Both the position numbers and the translations under genes were made by a program. A DNA stretch of 64,000 bases, from positions 62,001 to 126,000 of the forward strand of contig NZ_JAEVHF010000005.1 in the NCBI RefSeq assembly GCF_018263925.1, given 5' to 3'. The notes under the pieces were generated by a model. That model made no database searches, was not told the origin of the DNA, and saw only the letters and a program-made list of their open reading frames with translations. Shown piece after piece: positions 26,673 through 38,400 of the stretch. Within the stretch, counting starts at the first letter, position 1. Each line of letters opens with the position of its first letter. The stretch comes from Kistimonas asteriae. Lineage in GTDB: Bacteria > Pseudomonadota > Gammaproteobacteria > Pseudomonadales > Endozoicomonadaceae.

Positions 26673-28636
26673 GGTGAATCATCCCTGTTGCTTTCATTGA
26701 ACCAACCGGCCAGTTGCTGGCTGACAAGAAAACTGTTGTCGTTTTTCTGGTACTCGCGGCGAATGGCGCGCCTCAGATGCTCACGCCTGACCTGGGGCTG
26801 CTGTTCATTGTCATGCATGGCCAGCGCCATGGCCTGCTGGGCAATATTGCGTATCTGGGCGCCATTAAGCTCCAGCTGTGCAGCCAGTGATTCAGTCTCC
26901 ACATCCTCCGCCAATGGCAATAGCGCAGCCCAACGTGCCCAGAGTTCACGTCTAGCAGGACTGTCAGGTAAGGGAAACTCAATACTGAAATGCAATCGTC
27001 GTAGAAAAGCTTTGTCCAGATTACCCTTGAAATTGGTCGCAAGAATCAAAAGCCCCTGGAAGTGCTCAATACGCTGCAGCAGGTAACTGACCCCGAGGTT
27101 GGCATTTTTGTCATGGCTGCTTTCGACTTTGCTGCGCTGGGCAAAGATGGCGTCCGCCTCGTCAAAAAACAGGATGCCATTATGGTGCTCGACTTCATCA
27201 AACAGCGATGCCAGGTGTTTCTCCGTCTCACCGATCCACTTGCTGGCGATATTGGCCAGGTTTGCTTTGTACAGAGGCAACTTGAGGTGACTGGCCAGCG
27301 CTTCTGCCGCCATGGTTTTCCCCGTACCCGGTCGCCCCCAGAACAGCACCTGTAAACCCGCCACCTGGCAGAGTCCTTTTTCACACAAGGGTCGCCGCAG
27401 ATGATAGCGGCCAGCCAGTTCTTCCAGCTGTGAACGAACATCCCCGGTCAACACCAGATCCTCAAACCGGTGTTGAGGTATCACCCGGCTTGCCAGCCCG
27501 GATAACGTTGCAGGTGTTCTGGCCAGGCATTGACTTAAAATGGCGTCAGTCGTCAGTGCTTCACCCGTCTGCCTGAGTTGCAACAGTACCTGAAGCATAT
27601 CCCCCGGGGACAACCGGTATCGTTGCGCAATGGTCGTCCAGTCTACCGGCGCATTGACTGCCACCGGGTCACCGCAACAGAATTCAGCCAACGTTGCCCA
27701 GAGTTGTTCACTGGCATTGAGATCCGGTATCACCAGCCTGCGAGATACCGGCTGCCGGTTAGCCAAAAGGGGCGGCCACTGACAGGGTTGCTCACCGGAA
27801 AACCAGAGGCAATGGCCTCCCCAGCCTGCAACCTGCTTAGCAGCAGCCGGGCGTTCAGCTAATGCCTGTAAACCGTCTGGCCAGAACAACTCGCCATCTG
27901 CCAGTGCAACAAACCGGAGAATATCGCGCAGGGTGTCAAGCGGTTCAGTGAATTGCCAGAGCCGGTTGATATCCAGCTCATACAAGGGATGACCACGCTG
28001 AGTCGCGGTTTGCAACGCCGTCGTACGCCGTCCGCTCCCCGCTATGCCGGTTAACTGCACAAGCGGGCTTTGGACAGGTTCAGTCAGAGGAATCAAATCG
28101 TGTTCAGGCACATCCACCCGGTGCAAACACTGGTGTATATCCTGAGACTGACGCTCTGCGCCCCATAGATAATCAATCACATCCGGTGCAATCCGAACCT
28201 CCCCCGTCATCAGGTTGCCGGCCTTTTCCGGCAGAACCAGCAGCCGTTGCGTGAGCAGTGAACTATCGGCCAGCAACACCTGTATCCCGCTCTGCTTGCG
28301 TTCCGGATAAGCGCACAAGACATTCAACAGCATTTCAAGACATGGAAATGGCTGACGTTCAGGATGCAATTCGGCATAGAGAGACCGATACCGCGGATCC
28401 ATGTGTGGTAATGCGGTTAACAATAGCAGGGCCAGTTGCCACTGTTCCAGATCAAACAGTGATTTCAACCGGGTCAAACGCGGACTCTGCCCCAGCTCCG
28501 CCACGACCCGGGCTCGTTCGGCTGACCAATCTGCCAGCAGGGCATCATGACTGCCCTGCTCCTCTTGCGCCTGTGCCAACTGCCAGGCACCTTCCACAAT
28601 ACCGGCAATCTGTACCAGTTCTTCCTGAACGGTCAT
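26669..28636 (-). CDS. eCIS AAA+ ATPase, Afp15/Pvc15-like
   Basis: 655 residues from ATG 28636, which overlaps the lysozyme stop as ATGA; an upstream GTG at 28651 is possible. The N-terminal half is a helical/degenerate ATPase-like region (GIAGSGRRTTALQ resembles a Walker A). The C-terminal AAA domain is complete: Walker A GRPGTGKTMA, Walker B GILFFDEADAIF, an arginine-rich sensor stretch AFLRRLHFSIEFPLPD. In PVC and Afp systems this ATPase is a conserved component needed for assembly or cargo loading, and acts in the producing cell. It is surrounded by tape measure and terminator genes, as expected. Confidence 0.9.
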   Translation of the reverse strand: MTVQEELVQIAGIVEGAWQLAQAQEEQGSHDALLADWSAERARVVAELGQSPRLTRLKSLFDLEQWQLALLLLTALPHMDPRYRSLYAELHPERQPFPCLEMLLNVLCAYPERKQSGIQVLLADSSLLTQRLLVLPEKAGNLMTGEVRIAPDVIDYLWGAERQSQDIHQCLHRVDVPEHDLIPLTEPVQSPLVQLTGIAGSGRRTTALQTATQRGHPLYELDINRLWQFTEPLDTLRDILRFVALADGELFWPDGLQALAERPAAAKQVAGWGGHCLWFSGEQPCQWPPLLANRQPVSRRLVIPDLNASEQLWATLAEFCCGDPVAVNAPVDWTTIAQRYRLSPGDMLQVLLQLRQTGEALTTDAILSQCLARTPATLSGLASRVIPQHRFEDLVLTGDVRSQLEELAGRYHLRRPLCEKGLCQVAGLQVLFWGRPGTGKTMAAEALASHLKLPLYKANLANIASKWIGETEKHLASLFDEVEHHNGILFFDEADAIFAQRSKVESSHDKNANLGVSYLLQRIEHFQGLLILATNFKGNLDKAFLRRLHFSIEFPLPDSPARRELWARWAALLPLAEDVETESLAAQLELNGAQIRNIAQQAMALAMHDNEQQPQVRREHLRRAIRREYQKNDNSFLVSQQLAGWFNESNRDDSP

Positions 28637-29046
28637 TGCTCCCCCCGGCACATCATTTCCGCCAGCTCATGGGCACGACCTTCAACCTGCTCCGCCCAAC
28701 GTGAATCGAGCATTTCATCAGCGGCACGCAGGTAATCACCATCCCGCAAAGCAGTCAGCATGTTGCGAAAGGTACACAACCTTGGCAGGCCAAGATTAAA
28801 CGCCATGTTGATTAATACCTCCTGTCGAACACGATCCAGATCGGCTATCCAGGGAAAACAGCGATTCAATTCATCCTTCACTCGGCGTATATCATTCGCA
28901 AGCAGGCAGCGGGCTTCCTCTTCCGTCAGACCCATATCATCCAGATTTCTGCCAATGCCAATCGTCAGTTTCCCAACAGAGTCCCGATAGGGAAAACGAC
29001 GCAGGCCTTCATGGCGAATCAGGGTATCAACCAGTGTTTTTGACAT
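28633..29046 (-). CDS. Phage-type lysozyme (GH24 muramidase)
   Basis: 137 residues beginning TLVDTLIRHEGLRRFPYRDSVGKLTIGIGRN, the T4-lysozyme-like start with the catalytic Glu (RHEG) and the following aspartate (YRDS) and threonine (KLTIGIG). It cleaves the MurNAc-GlcNAc bond in peptidoglycan. There is no export signal, so it needs the holin-like protein encoded at 23881-24396 or works within the particle baseplate. It sits between tape measure and ATPase genes in the structural operon. ATG 29046 has AAAGGAC upstream. Confidence 0.9.
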   Translation of the reverse strand: MSKTLVDTLIRHEGLRRFPYRDSVGKLTIGIGRNLDDMGLTEEEARCLLANDIRRVKDELNRCFPWIADLDRVRQEVLINMAFNLGLPRLCTFRNMLTALRDGDYLRAADEMLDSRWAEQVEGRAHELAEMMCRGEQ

Positions 29047-29103
29047 GGTTCAGTCCTTTGTTCCGGAGAGGTAGTAATGGGCAGGAAAGCGTGTTGACAG
29101 GTT

Positions 29104-31932
29104 TCAGTGTGCGGAAGTCACCGCTGACAAACTGAATCCTTCCCCTTTTTTCCAGTGGATGCTGAGTAGATCGTTTAACCAGGGCAGGCGGATAATGCTG
29201 ATAGGCCAGGGGAGCCCCTGAAGCAGAACATCCTGGGCCTGGTCTGCTACGGTCAGGCGCCAGCCACTATCACATCGGTCCCACAACCCGTGTCGCTGCA
29301 GGAACATGGTTCGTAATCCGGCGGGCGGCATGGATTTCAGAACAGGCCATTGCTGGATAACGGCCAGCAGCATGTTCTCAATGGCCTGCGTTTCCTGTTC
29401 GGTTACTACGGGTAATGCGTCTGATGACGTCTCTGCCGGCAGCCCTGTTAGCAGCGCTGCGGTCATGCATTGCGGCGTTTTATCTTCGCCATACTCAATA
29501 CCTGCTGCAGCGACCAGCAAGGCCATGCCCCGCAACTGAGCCGCTTCATTGACAAAAGCCGTGCCTGACTGGGTCAACAGCTGCAGTTTGCCAAACAGGG
29601 TGGGCAAATGCGGCCACAGTACGGCAAGCCCGGCGTCTTCTGTCAGCCCGTCATCCAATGACGATACCTGACGTATGCTGGACGTCGGCTTTTGAACCGT
29701 CTGTTCAAGCTCATGCAATAAAGACTGGATGGACGCACGAGCAGGTTCAGGCAGGCAGCCTGTTTTTTGTTCTGACCTGCTGGCTAAAACCCCACCCAAT
29801 AGTTCCCGGACATCACGGTTTACGATGGGCTCCAGTACAGCGGCGGATACCTGAGGGTCAGCGCCTGCCAAACCACTGGACACAACCTGACGAAAGCGCA
29901 GCATGTCTTCTTCTAAAGACTGTGCTTGATTGTTGAGTGCTTCCTGAAAGTGCTGGATCCTGGCGTTCAGTTCATCACGCGACGGTAATGCTCCGCTTGC
30001 CAGCTGTGTCGCCAGCGATTCACGAAATGCTTCAGGGTGACTGACCTTGACCTGCAGATATTCCCGGCACATTGGGACCAGATCTCCCTGCTGCAAAGAT
30101 GCCTTCAACCGGGATAACTGTTCCTGCCCATACACTAGGCTTCGAGCCGCTTGTTCCTGTTGCCTGAATGCAACGTTTACCGGTGCCGGAAACAGTGGAT
30201 TCCCCGTGGCGCACGTTGCGGGATCCAACTGAGATACCCATCGTTTCCACCGTTTACGGCGAGGGCGCAACCAGTGCGACATGGCAGGGTGTTCAACCCC
30301 AATGAAATCAAGCAACACCAGTAACTGCTCAAGCGCAACAGCTAGTGACAGCCGATCATCCGCACTCGACAAACGTTGGTGACAACGCTGCCCCGCTGAA
30401 CGCCAGACGGCGGGTAAGGTAATCGCTATGGCATCATCCAGTTCATGCAACAATTGACTGCGTATCGACAGGCAGGCCGTATCAATCCCTTTCGGCAACT
30501 GCTGCCAGGCACGCAATTGCTTTAACAGGGCACGCAGCCATCGATTACGATTCTCTACCGGGATGGTCTGACCGTTATCCCGCCACTGCTTTAACGACCG
30601 GGCTAATGCCAGGGGTAAATGGGGATCTGTCAGCAGTTCAGTCACGACACTCTCGGGACGCTTTCCTGATGCTGACCGGGTGTCTTGTATCAATGGCGCG
30701 TGGGTTTCTGATAGCGCCTTGTCCGCTTTCTCAATCCCCACGAGTGACCACGGCCTGGTAAACGCACCAACACCTTCATTCTTCAGTGCCTGCTTTAACT
30801 GCCGTATAGACTGACGACGCAGAAAACCCGTTGCCGCCCCATACGACTGCAACCATGCCTTGATACCGGTTTTATACGCATCCGCTACATCCTGACTGTG
30901 TAATAACCCCTCAATGGCTTGCGCCAGCAACTGATCCGCCGCAGTAGATGCTGCAAGCGATAGCACTTTCTGAAACGCAGACGAAAAAGTGGGCGGGTTT
31001 AATACAGGATCAACACCTGGAAACTCGACGCTCTGCAGTTCAACGAACGTTTCTGAGAGAACGGGCTGGTTGAACGTTTCAATAAACGGTTTCTCTTCTA
31101 TACCTCTGGTATCCCAGTCACGGTATTGAGCATCATCGAAAGAATGATCCATACCCTGCAAAATGCGTTGTCGAAGAACCTGCAAGCGATGGCGACGTAG
31201 CCATGCTGGCAACGTCGCCTGTGATTGAAGCCACCATTTCAGCGGAAATGAATGCGGGATAGGTGTCCCTGATCCAGCCAGGATTCTGCGTACCTGGTCT
31301 TCAACCTCATCAACAGGGCGAGTTGATTGCAATAACGACAATAGCTGATCATCGGCAGTGATAACCGGTGAGATTGTGTCCCGTACCGTCGATTGCTCTT
31401 CCAGCCATGCCTGTAATTGATCAATCTGAGACCTGCGCGTATTGGTTGTTTGACCGACACCTGACAAAGTGCCCAACAGAGACTTTAGCTCTTTAGCCAA
31501 CGGCGAAGGCACATCAATGTGACTGACCATCGATTCAATTCTGGTGATAATGGCATCACGTTTTGTGGGCGTCAGCGCCACCCCCAGTAGCAACCGCAGT
31601 TGCTCCAATAACTCAGACAACACATCAACCGTGAACGCCTGACCGGCAGCGTCGATGGACACAGGATTTTGTATGAGTCGTGCCAGTTGCTTGCGTATCT
31701 GATGCGTCAGGCGATGGCGGAAATCGGCTTCCAGACTTGCAGGCGACAGGTCACTGATATCAATAGACAGTCTATCCAGAGATACGTGAGCCAGCCCGGG
31801 AAAATCCTGTAATGGGAACTGCGCCAGCGTATCCAGCAGGCAACGCTCAAGCCGTTCACTCAACCGCTCCTGATCATGGCCACTGTCAAACTGCAGATTA
31901 AGGCGCGCCTTTTCAATCCGGGCCCTCGTCAC
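29104..31932 (-). CDS. Contractile injection system tape measure protein (Afp14-like, CIS_TMP)
   Basis: 942 residues, mostly helical. The N-terminus (KARLNLQFDSG ... LDRLSIDISDLSPASLEADF) matches the opening of CIS tape measure proteins, in which an 'I.RL.idlg.l' motif precedes long helical repeats. Two regions repeat similar helical stretches around LLTDPHLPLALARSLKQWRD and GMALLVAAAG. Tape measure proteins set tube length and line the lumen during assembly. GTG 31932 overlaps the previous stop (GTGA). Confidence 0.82.
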   Translation of the reverse strand: MTRARIEKARLNLQFDSGHDQERLSERLERCLLDTLAQFPLQDFPGLAHVSLDRLSIDISDLSPASLEADFRHRLTHQIRKQLARLIQNPVSIDAAGQAFTVDVLSELLEQLRLLLGVALTPTKRDAIITRIESMVSHIDVPSPLAKELKSLLGTLSGVGQTTNTRRSQIDQLQAWLEEQSTVRDTISPVITADDQLLSLLQSTRPVDEVEDQVRRILAGSGTPIPHSFPLKWWLQSQATLPAWLRRHRLQVLRQRILQGMDHSFDDAQYRDWDTRGIEEKPFIETFNQPVLSETFVELQSVEFPGVDPVLNPPTFSSAFQKVLSLAASTAADQLLAQAIEGLLHSQDVADAYKTGIKAWLQSYGAATGFLRRQSIRQLKQALKNEGVGAFTRPWSLVGIEKADKALSETHAPLIQDTRSASGKRPESVVTELLTDPHLPLALARSLKQWRDNGQTIPVENRNRWLRALLKQLRAWQQLPKGIDTACLSIRSQLLHELDDAIAITLPAVWRSAGQRCHQRLSSADDRLSLAVALEQLLVLLDFIGVEHPAMSHWLRPRRKRWKRWVSQLDPATCATGNPLFPAPVNVAFRQQEQAARSLVYGQEQLSRLKASLQQGDLVPMCREYLQVKVSHPEAFRESLATQLASGALPSRDELNARIQHFQEALNNQAQSLEEDMLRFRQVVSSGLAGADPQVSAAVLEPIVNRDVRELLGGVLASRSEQKTGCLPEPARASIQSLLHELEQTVQKPTSSIRQVSSLDDGLTEDAGLAVLWPHLPTLFGKLQLLTQSGTAFVNEAAQLRGMALLVAAAGIEYGEDKTPQCMTAALLTGLPAETSSDALPVVTEQETQAIENMLLAVIQQWPVLKSMPPAGLRTMFLQRHGLWDRCDSGWRLTVADQAQDVLLQGLPWPISIIRLPWLNDLLSIHWKKGEGFSLSAVTSAH

Positions 31933-32390
31933 CGGCGTAGATTCTTGATTTCACTGACGGCCTCCCGATAAGCCTGATAGCGGGCATGCTGGGGGTTTTC
32001 GACGCCTAGATTAATAAACGCCTCTTCACACCCTTCATCCTGCCGTTCACACCAGACCTTGATCAGCCGAAACGTTTCCCGATCCTGTTCATTGTCATGT
32101 CGGCGGCTTTCATGATCCCTGGCCGCAATACTGTTGACGGTGTGCAGCCACTGCCCCTGGCTTTCCCGCACCACGACCGGTGCAGAACCTTTCGGTGGCA
32201 GCTGCTGGTAAAGCTGGAACTTCAACTGATCTTCCGGACTGTTAGGCTCCCATGCAGCCTTCAGGCCATTGGCTATCGGTTGTACCTCAACCCAGAAAAT
32301 ATTGGGATTGCCCAGGGGCGCCGGCCGATCATATAAACGGTTACTCATCACCAGCCCATTATCACGGGCACACTTGATGTAGCGAGACAT
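31929..32390 (-). CDS. Unknown protein between tail fibre and tape measure
   Basis: 153 residues, soluble, charged. It contains PNIFWVEVQPIANGLKAAWE and a C-terminal helical half rich in Arg/Glu (RDHESRRHDNEQDRETFRLI). ATG 32390 has GGAG at 8 nt. It is 54 bp downstream of the giant fibre gene and overlaps the tape measure start by 4 bp. A fibre-assembly chaperone would suit both size and position, but no family was recognised. Confidence 0.75.
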   Translation of the reverse strand: MSRYIKCARDNGLVMSNRLYDRPAPLGNPNIFWVEVQPIANGLKAAWEPNSPEDQLKFQLYQQLPPKGSAPVVVRESQGQWLHTVNSIAARDHESRRHDNEQDRETFRLIKVWCERQDEGCEEAFINLGVENPQHARYQAYREAVSEIKNLRR

Positions 32391-32444
32391 GTCATGTTCT
32401 CCAAACGGTAGGATTGACCCGGCAGTAAACTGCCGGGATCACGG

Positions 32445-35400
32445 TTACAGGTTGTCGCTGCGCCACTCGCTTTCCCAGAAGCTCAGCCGTGCGCCTACAT
32501 AATCGCCACGCCAGAAATGCTCTTCCTGATTGCTATCGCTCTGGTAATTGTTGGCGTAGATATGTTTGTAGTCGGACAAGCCGTTATTACCGGCCCAGTA
32601 ACCTTCGCAGATGAGATCACTACAGAAACATGCGCCACCACCATACTGGCTGGCGGCACAATCCCGGGCATGGACTCTGGACTGATGACAACGAAACACC
32701 CCGCCACCGTACATGGCTTCACAACGCAGGGCCGTTATCCGGCTTTCGTTGCAGAATGCCGCACCGCCCCCCTGTGCCGAAATGCAGTCTTCCATCCGCA
32801 GTATGGAGTCGTGCAACCCATAGGCACCACCGCCGTACGTGCTGTTACCACTGTTGAGCGCCTGACAGTTACGGATATGTTCTGCCCGGATACGGCTGCT
32901 GTTTTCAGCGAAAATCCCACCGCCGTTACCATTCACATGGTGTCCTACGATATGGCAGTTCAGGACACAGTCTTCAGCATTGTCCAGATAGAACGCACCA
33001 CCGTTCATAACCGCTTCCTGGGCGCCGCCATTGAAGGTCCATCCTTCCAGATGAACATCTGAGATCCGCTCACCGGCAGGAGCACGGAGCTCAAACCGGT
33101 AATGAGGCTGCGCCTTGACGACCAGCGTTGTGCTGGGGTTATACCCCACAATACTGACGCCGGTGCTGAGCGTAACGGAATTCTTCAATACATAACTGCT
33201 GACAGCAGGCCAGGCATCAGGCTCAGCCAGTTCCGCCGTCATGCCACCGACCACGACCGGACTGGACTGGTTGTTTTCCATGGGGGGCAGAAGAATCACT
33301 GTGGTGTAAGGGGCAATAGTGACATCCGCACTACCATCACCAAACACCTGCTCAAACGATGCCTGACTGCGTACAGCGATGGTGCGGCCACCATAACCAA
33401 ATGGCGATGCATAAGTATCAACATACGTTTTCACCGCGCGCTGGGTTGCCAGTACCCGATCGGAACTGTTCATGCCCCCCAGATAGGGATCCTCTTCTAC
33501 ACGATCCACCTCTGCCCCATTGGCAAAGACCAGCTTGTCGCCGAGCGAGGCCCCCTGTCCCAATGAGGCATAACCGGCCACATTGAGGTCCTGCCGAACC
33601 AGGGCGTCATCCTCGATGGTCAGTCGCTGGCGTATCAGGGTTGCACCGGACACCGTCAATGAACGATTCAGACGACTGTCACCACTGACATTAAGCTCAC
33701 CCTGGATCGCTGCATCATTCTGCACCTGCAGGTGACCACCCGCATCGATATCACTGCCAACCTGCACCGGGCCATTCACCGTTGCCTGGCCATTAACACG
33801 CAGGGCCTCGCCGGACAGCGGATCCGCCATGGTCACCAGCCCCTGGCCGGTATACAGCTTACCGCTTAAATCAACATTGCCATCTATTTCCACATTACCG
33901 CTGATATCACTGTTACCAGTGACGGCAAGTGCCAGCTGCGCGGCATTATCATTCTTGACCTGCAGCGTATTATCGATCCGGACATCGCCATAACAACGGC
34001 TGTCGCCTTCCACCAGCAACTGGCCGCCAATATTGGCATCTCGACTGACCTGAATATCCCGGGAAAAGTTACCGTCATTATCAACCGCCAGATGCCCGCC
34101 CACATCCATGCTGCCACTGACGGTCTGACGACCATCCAGTTCCAGATCGCCACGCACTTCCAGCGCTGGGGTTGCCGGTGAACTGGACGCAACAACCATC
34201 CCTTCAGACGTCTGCACCGATCCGGTGAGCGACATGGCGCCGTCGATCTCAATATTACCGGCAATGACCATAGCCTGTTCGGACAGGTCCCGGTTTTCCA
34301 CCACCAGGGTTCGATCTACGCGGCAATCACCATAAACACGGCTGTCACCGGAGACCGTCAGGTCATTATTAATACGTGCATCACGACCGATGTTGATATC
34401 ATCGTCCACGGAGATATCCGCACGTACCCGAAGGTGGCCGTCTATTTCTGATTGCCCGCGCACCAGCTGGCGTCCGTCAACCGCCATCTCGCCATTGACT
34501 GTCAACGCAACGCTGCTATCTGGATCCGTGGCAATGGTCATGCCCTGGTCTGTATGAAGGGTGCCGTTAAGCTGGAAATCGCCATTCAGAGACAGGTCTC
34601 CCCGAAGTTCGGTGACACCTTCCACGCTCAGGGCAAGGGCTGAGCGGTCACTGTTTTCAATCTGCAGGGTTTTGTCGATCCGGCTGCTGCCAAACACACG
34701 ACTGTCACCGGAGACACTCAAATCATGCTGAATCCGCAGGTCACGCCCCACATTGATATCATCATCAACCGACAGGTCTTCCCTGATTCGCATATGGCCA
34801 TCGACTTCTGACTGGCCGCGCACCAGCTGGCGGCCATCAACCGCCATTTCACCATTCACCGTCAGCGCTACCGTGGTATCCGGATCCGTGGCGATGGTCA
34901 TACCCTGATCTGTATGGATAGTGCCATTCAGGATCAGGTCACCCGCAACCTGAACATTCCCGGTCAGATGGCTGTTACCGGAAACCGTGAGCGCCTGTTC
35001 CGTCAGTTCACTGTTTTCAATAAGCAGGGCACGATCAATCCGTGTTGTTCCCATCAACACGCTGTCGCCAGTGACCAGCAGTTCCTGATCAACGGTGACT
35101 CCCTGTCGGACATATAAATCCTGTTCAACCGTGACATCCGCCCGGGCGCTGAGATCCCCCCGAATCACACTGTTACCCAGTACCTGCTGCCACCCCTCTA
35201 CGGTCAGGTCTCCAGCCAGCAGGCTATCCCCGGACAGCACTAGCGCCTGGCCAGTGCCCGGTTCAGCGGCAACACTCAAACCGCCGCCAATGCTGACATG
35301 GCCCAGCAAGGCTGAATGGCCACTCACTGTTAATGTGTTATCAGCCAGAGCATCGCCACCGACGGTCAGAAGCCCCTGCGTCTTAACCGGTCCGATCAGT

Positions 35401-38400
35401 TCGCTGTCGCCGGTTACGGTCAGATGACCGCCCAATTCACTGTCACTGCTGACCGTCAGACGGCCACCAACCGCGGTATTGCCATTGACAGACAGATCCT
35501 TGTCCATCGTCGTATCATTCTGAACAGTCAGGCTGCCATGCAGTTCGGCTTCACCGGCGACGGTCAGAGCACCACGAATCGCAGCATCTTCCTCTACGGT
35601 AAGGTCCTGATTGACGGTTGATCCGCCCTGCACTGTCAGGTAGTCCCGAACTGTCGCAGTACCGGCAACCTCCAGCTGCCCCGTAACATCAATATTGCCA
35701 TTGACTGACAGTGCATCATTCGTATCCGCATCGGCATGAATGACCGCACCACTGTCCAGTTGCATCGCGCCGAGGATGTGGGCATTGCCATCCACGACCT
35801 GCCCGGCATGGACATGAAGATGACCGGCCAGTTCGCTGTCGCCATTCACTGTCAGTGTTTTCGCCAGTCCGTTGTCCGGATCAATGACAGCCTCGCCGCC
35901 CCCCAGCACCGTTGCCTGAGTCACCCGAACCTGTCCCTGAAGTTCGGTATCACCCTGCACACAGAGCTCATCACCTACATTGATGTCGTCCGTTACCATC
36001 AGGTCACTTTCGACATAGAGTTGCCCGGTCACCCGGGCATTGCCGTCGGCCAGCAGTGCCAGGTTATCCTCTGCATGACCGGTGATAGACAGCCCCTGGT
36101 CGATGACAGCGGCACCTGCTATATGGCTGTTGCCGGTAATTTCCAGAGCCGTCTCCGCCATGTCTTCATTAACGACGACGAGCGCTTTATTCACCGTTGC
36201 CCCGCCCTGAAGCTCACTGGCTCCAGTGACGGTGATACCGGTAGTTTCATTCTCCGCATTACCCACGGTGAGTACGCCGCTGATCGCCAGGTCTCCCTCC
36301 ACATCAGCCTGACCATTCACAGTGAGGGCAACCGCATCACTGGCAACATCATTGTCCACCACTAAATGGCCAGCGACGGTTGCATCACCGTCAGCCTGGA
36401 GATTACCAATCAGTGATGTATGGCCATGGACAGCCAGTGCGGTATCTGCACCACCGGCATTATTCACAGTCAGCGTTTTATCAACCGTCGCGTGATCATT
36501 CAGTAGACTGGCGCCCGCTACGGTCAAACGATCCTCTAAACGGGTTTCTCCTGTCGCATGCAGAGCCCCCTCAACGGCAGCATCACCACTGACACTCAAG
36601 GCATCGTCTTCATCAAGGCTGTTGGTAATGGTCAGACGCTGGTCAACGGTGAGTGTGCCATCCAGCATACTGTTGCCGGTCACCATTAATGCCGTGGCTG
36701 CATTTTCTGCATTTGTCACTGTCAGCGTTTTACCGACGGATGCATCGTCATGAAACAGGCCCGGCCCTGTCACAGAAACACTGCGGTCAAAGTCTGCCGT
36801 ACCGCTTACCTGAACATTGCCACTCAGGGAGGAATCCCCCGTCACAGCGAGTGCGATAGTCTCTTCCCCGGTATTACTGACCGACAACGTCTGTTCAATC
36901 GTAGCCCCACCGGTTGTTTGCAGCTGCCCGTCGATCAGGCTGTCACCCGCTACAGTGAGTATTTTGTCGGTTGCGGCATCACCACCAATCGTCAACCGCT
37001 GGTCTACACGGGCATCGCCTTTGAGGTGGCTGTCCTGATCAACCGTCAGCTTCTGCTTGATACGGGCATCCTGATCAATATCCGCCGAACCATGGATTTG
37101 GGCATCGTTTTCAATAACAACATGCCCCCGTGCAAGAATCGCCCGGTTTTCCGCCACGGTGCCATCCACGGTCAAACCATGATCAATGGCAGCGGCCCCC
37201 AGTATCGCGGCATTGTCGGTCACCGTCAGGTCACCACTGACATGGCTGTCACCATCAACTGTCAGGCTTTTGCCGTTCATAACCGGCCCGCCGATGCTCA
37301 ACGCGTCATCAACCCTGGCGTCGCCATGCAGAACGGTATGCCCCGTCACATCCAGAACCTGTTCTTCGACGGTTGTCGAATCCCCGATGGACAGATGTTC
37401 GCTGATAGCTGCCATACCATCGGCTACCAGCGCTTTCAAATCTGCCTGAGAGTCGCCGGTCACCGTCAATCCAGCTTCAACAGTGGCATGCCCCTCTGCC
37501 TGAAGGTCACCCTGCAGTGATGTATCGCCAGAAACTGTGAGCGCCATGTCCGTTTCTGCGTCACCACCGATCGATAAGGCATCATCAATGCGGGCATCAC
37601 CGGACACTGACAGCACCTCCAGCGAACGGGTGCTTTCATCCCCCAGTGCAAGGTGTTCACTGATCGCGGCAGTACCCGACGCGGTAATAGCCCGATTGCC
37701 ATTCGCACTATCGCCACCGACGGAAAGCCCGGACTGTACGCGGGCATGCCCCGTCGTTTCACTGTTACCAGTGACAGACAATGCGGTTGTCTCGTTTTCC
37801 GTGTTACTGACCGTCAGTGTTTTCGCAACGCTGGCATGATCATTTAATGCGCTCAGGCCAGTCACTGTCAGAGAATCTTCCAGTGTCGCGGCACCTGAGG
37901 CCTTAAGTTCACCAGTCACGTCCGCGCGCCCCGTGACAGACAATGCCGTGGCAACATCGTCACCGTTGTCAATGGTCAGGGTTTTACGGACAGAAGCATC
38001 ACCATCCAGTTGACTGCCACCGGTGACCGATAAGGCATACTCAACACCATCAACATTGTTAACAGTCAGCGTTTTGGCAACACCGGTGTCATCATTCAAA
38101 TAGCTGGGGCCCGTTACGGTCAGGCTCTGATCCAGAGTGGTTTCACCGGTCGTATTCAGGGAACCAGCCAGCCGGGTGCGACCGGTCACAGATAACGCAG
38201 TTTCTGCCCCTTCACCATTTGTAATGGTCAGGGTTTCATCAACGGATGCATGCCCTTCAAGGACACTGTCACCGGCAACCGTTAACGCTGTCTCTGCTGT
38301 ATCACTGTTCGATACCGTCAGCGTTTTGCCGATGGAGGCGTCACCGGTCAGGTCACTGTGCCCAGAGACGGACAATGCCGTCGCTGCATCATCGGTATTA

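Noticed and set aside
28258..28704. Plus-strand frame opposite the AAA ATPase and lysozyme genes
   Set aside because: Shadow of well-supported minus-strand genes.
36750..37520. Long plus-strand frames opposite the giant fibre
   Set aside because: Mirror frames produced by the repetitive coding sequence on the minus strand.
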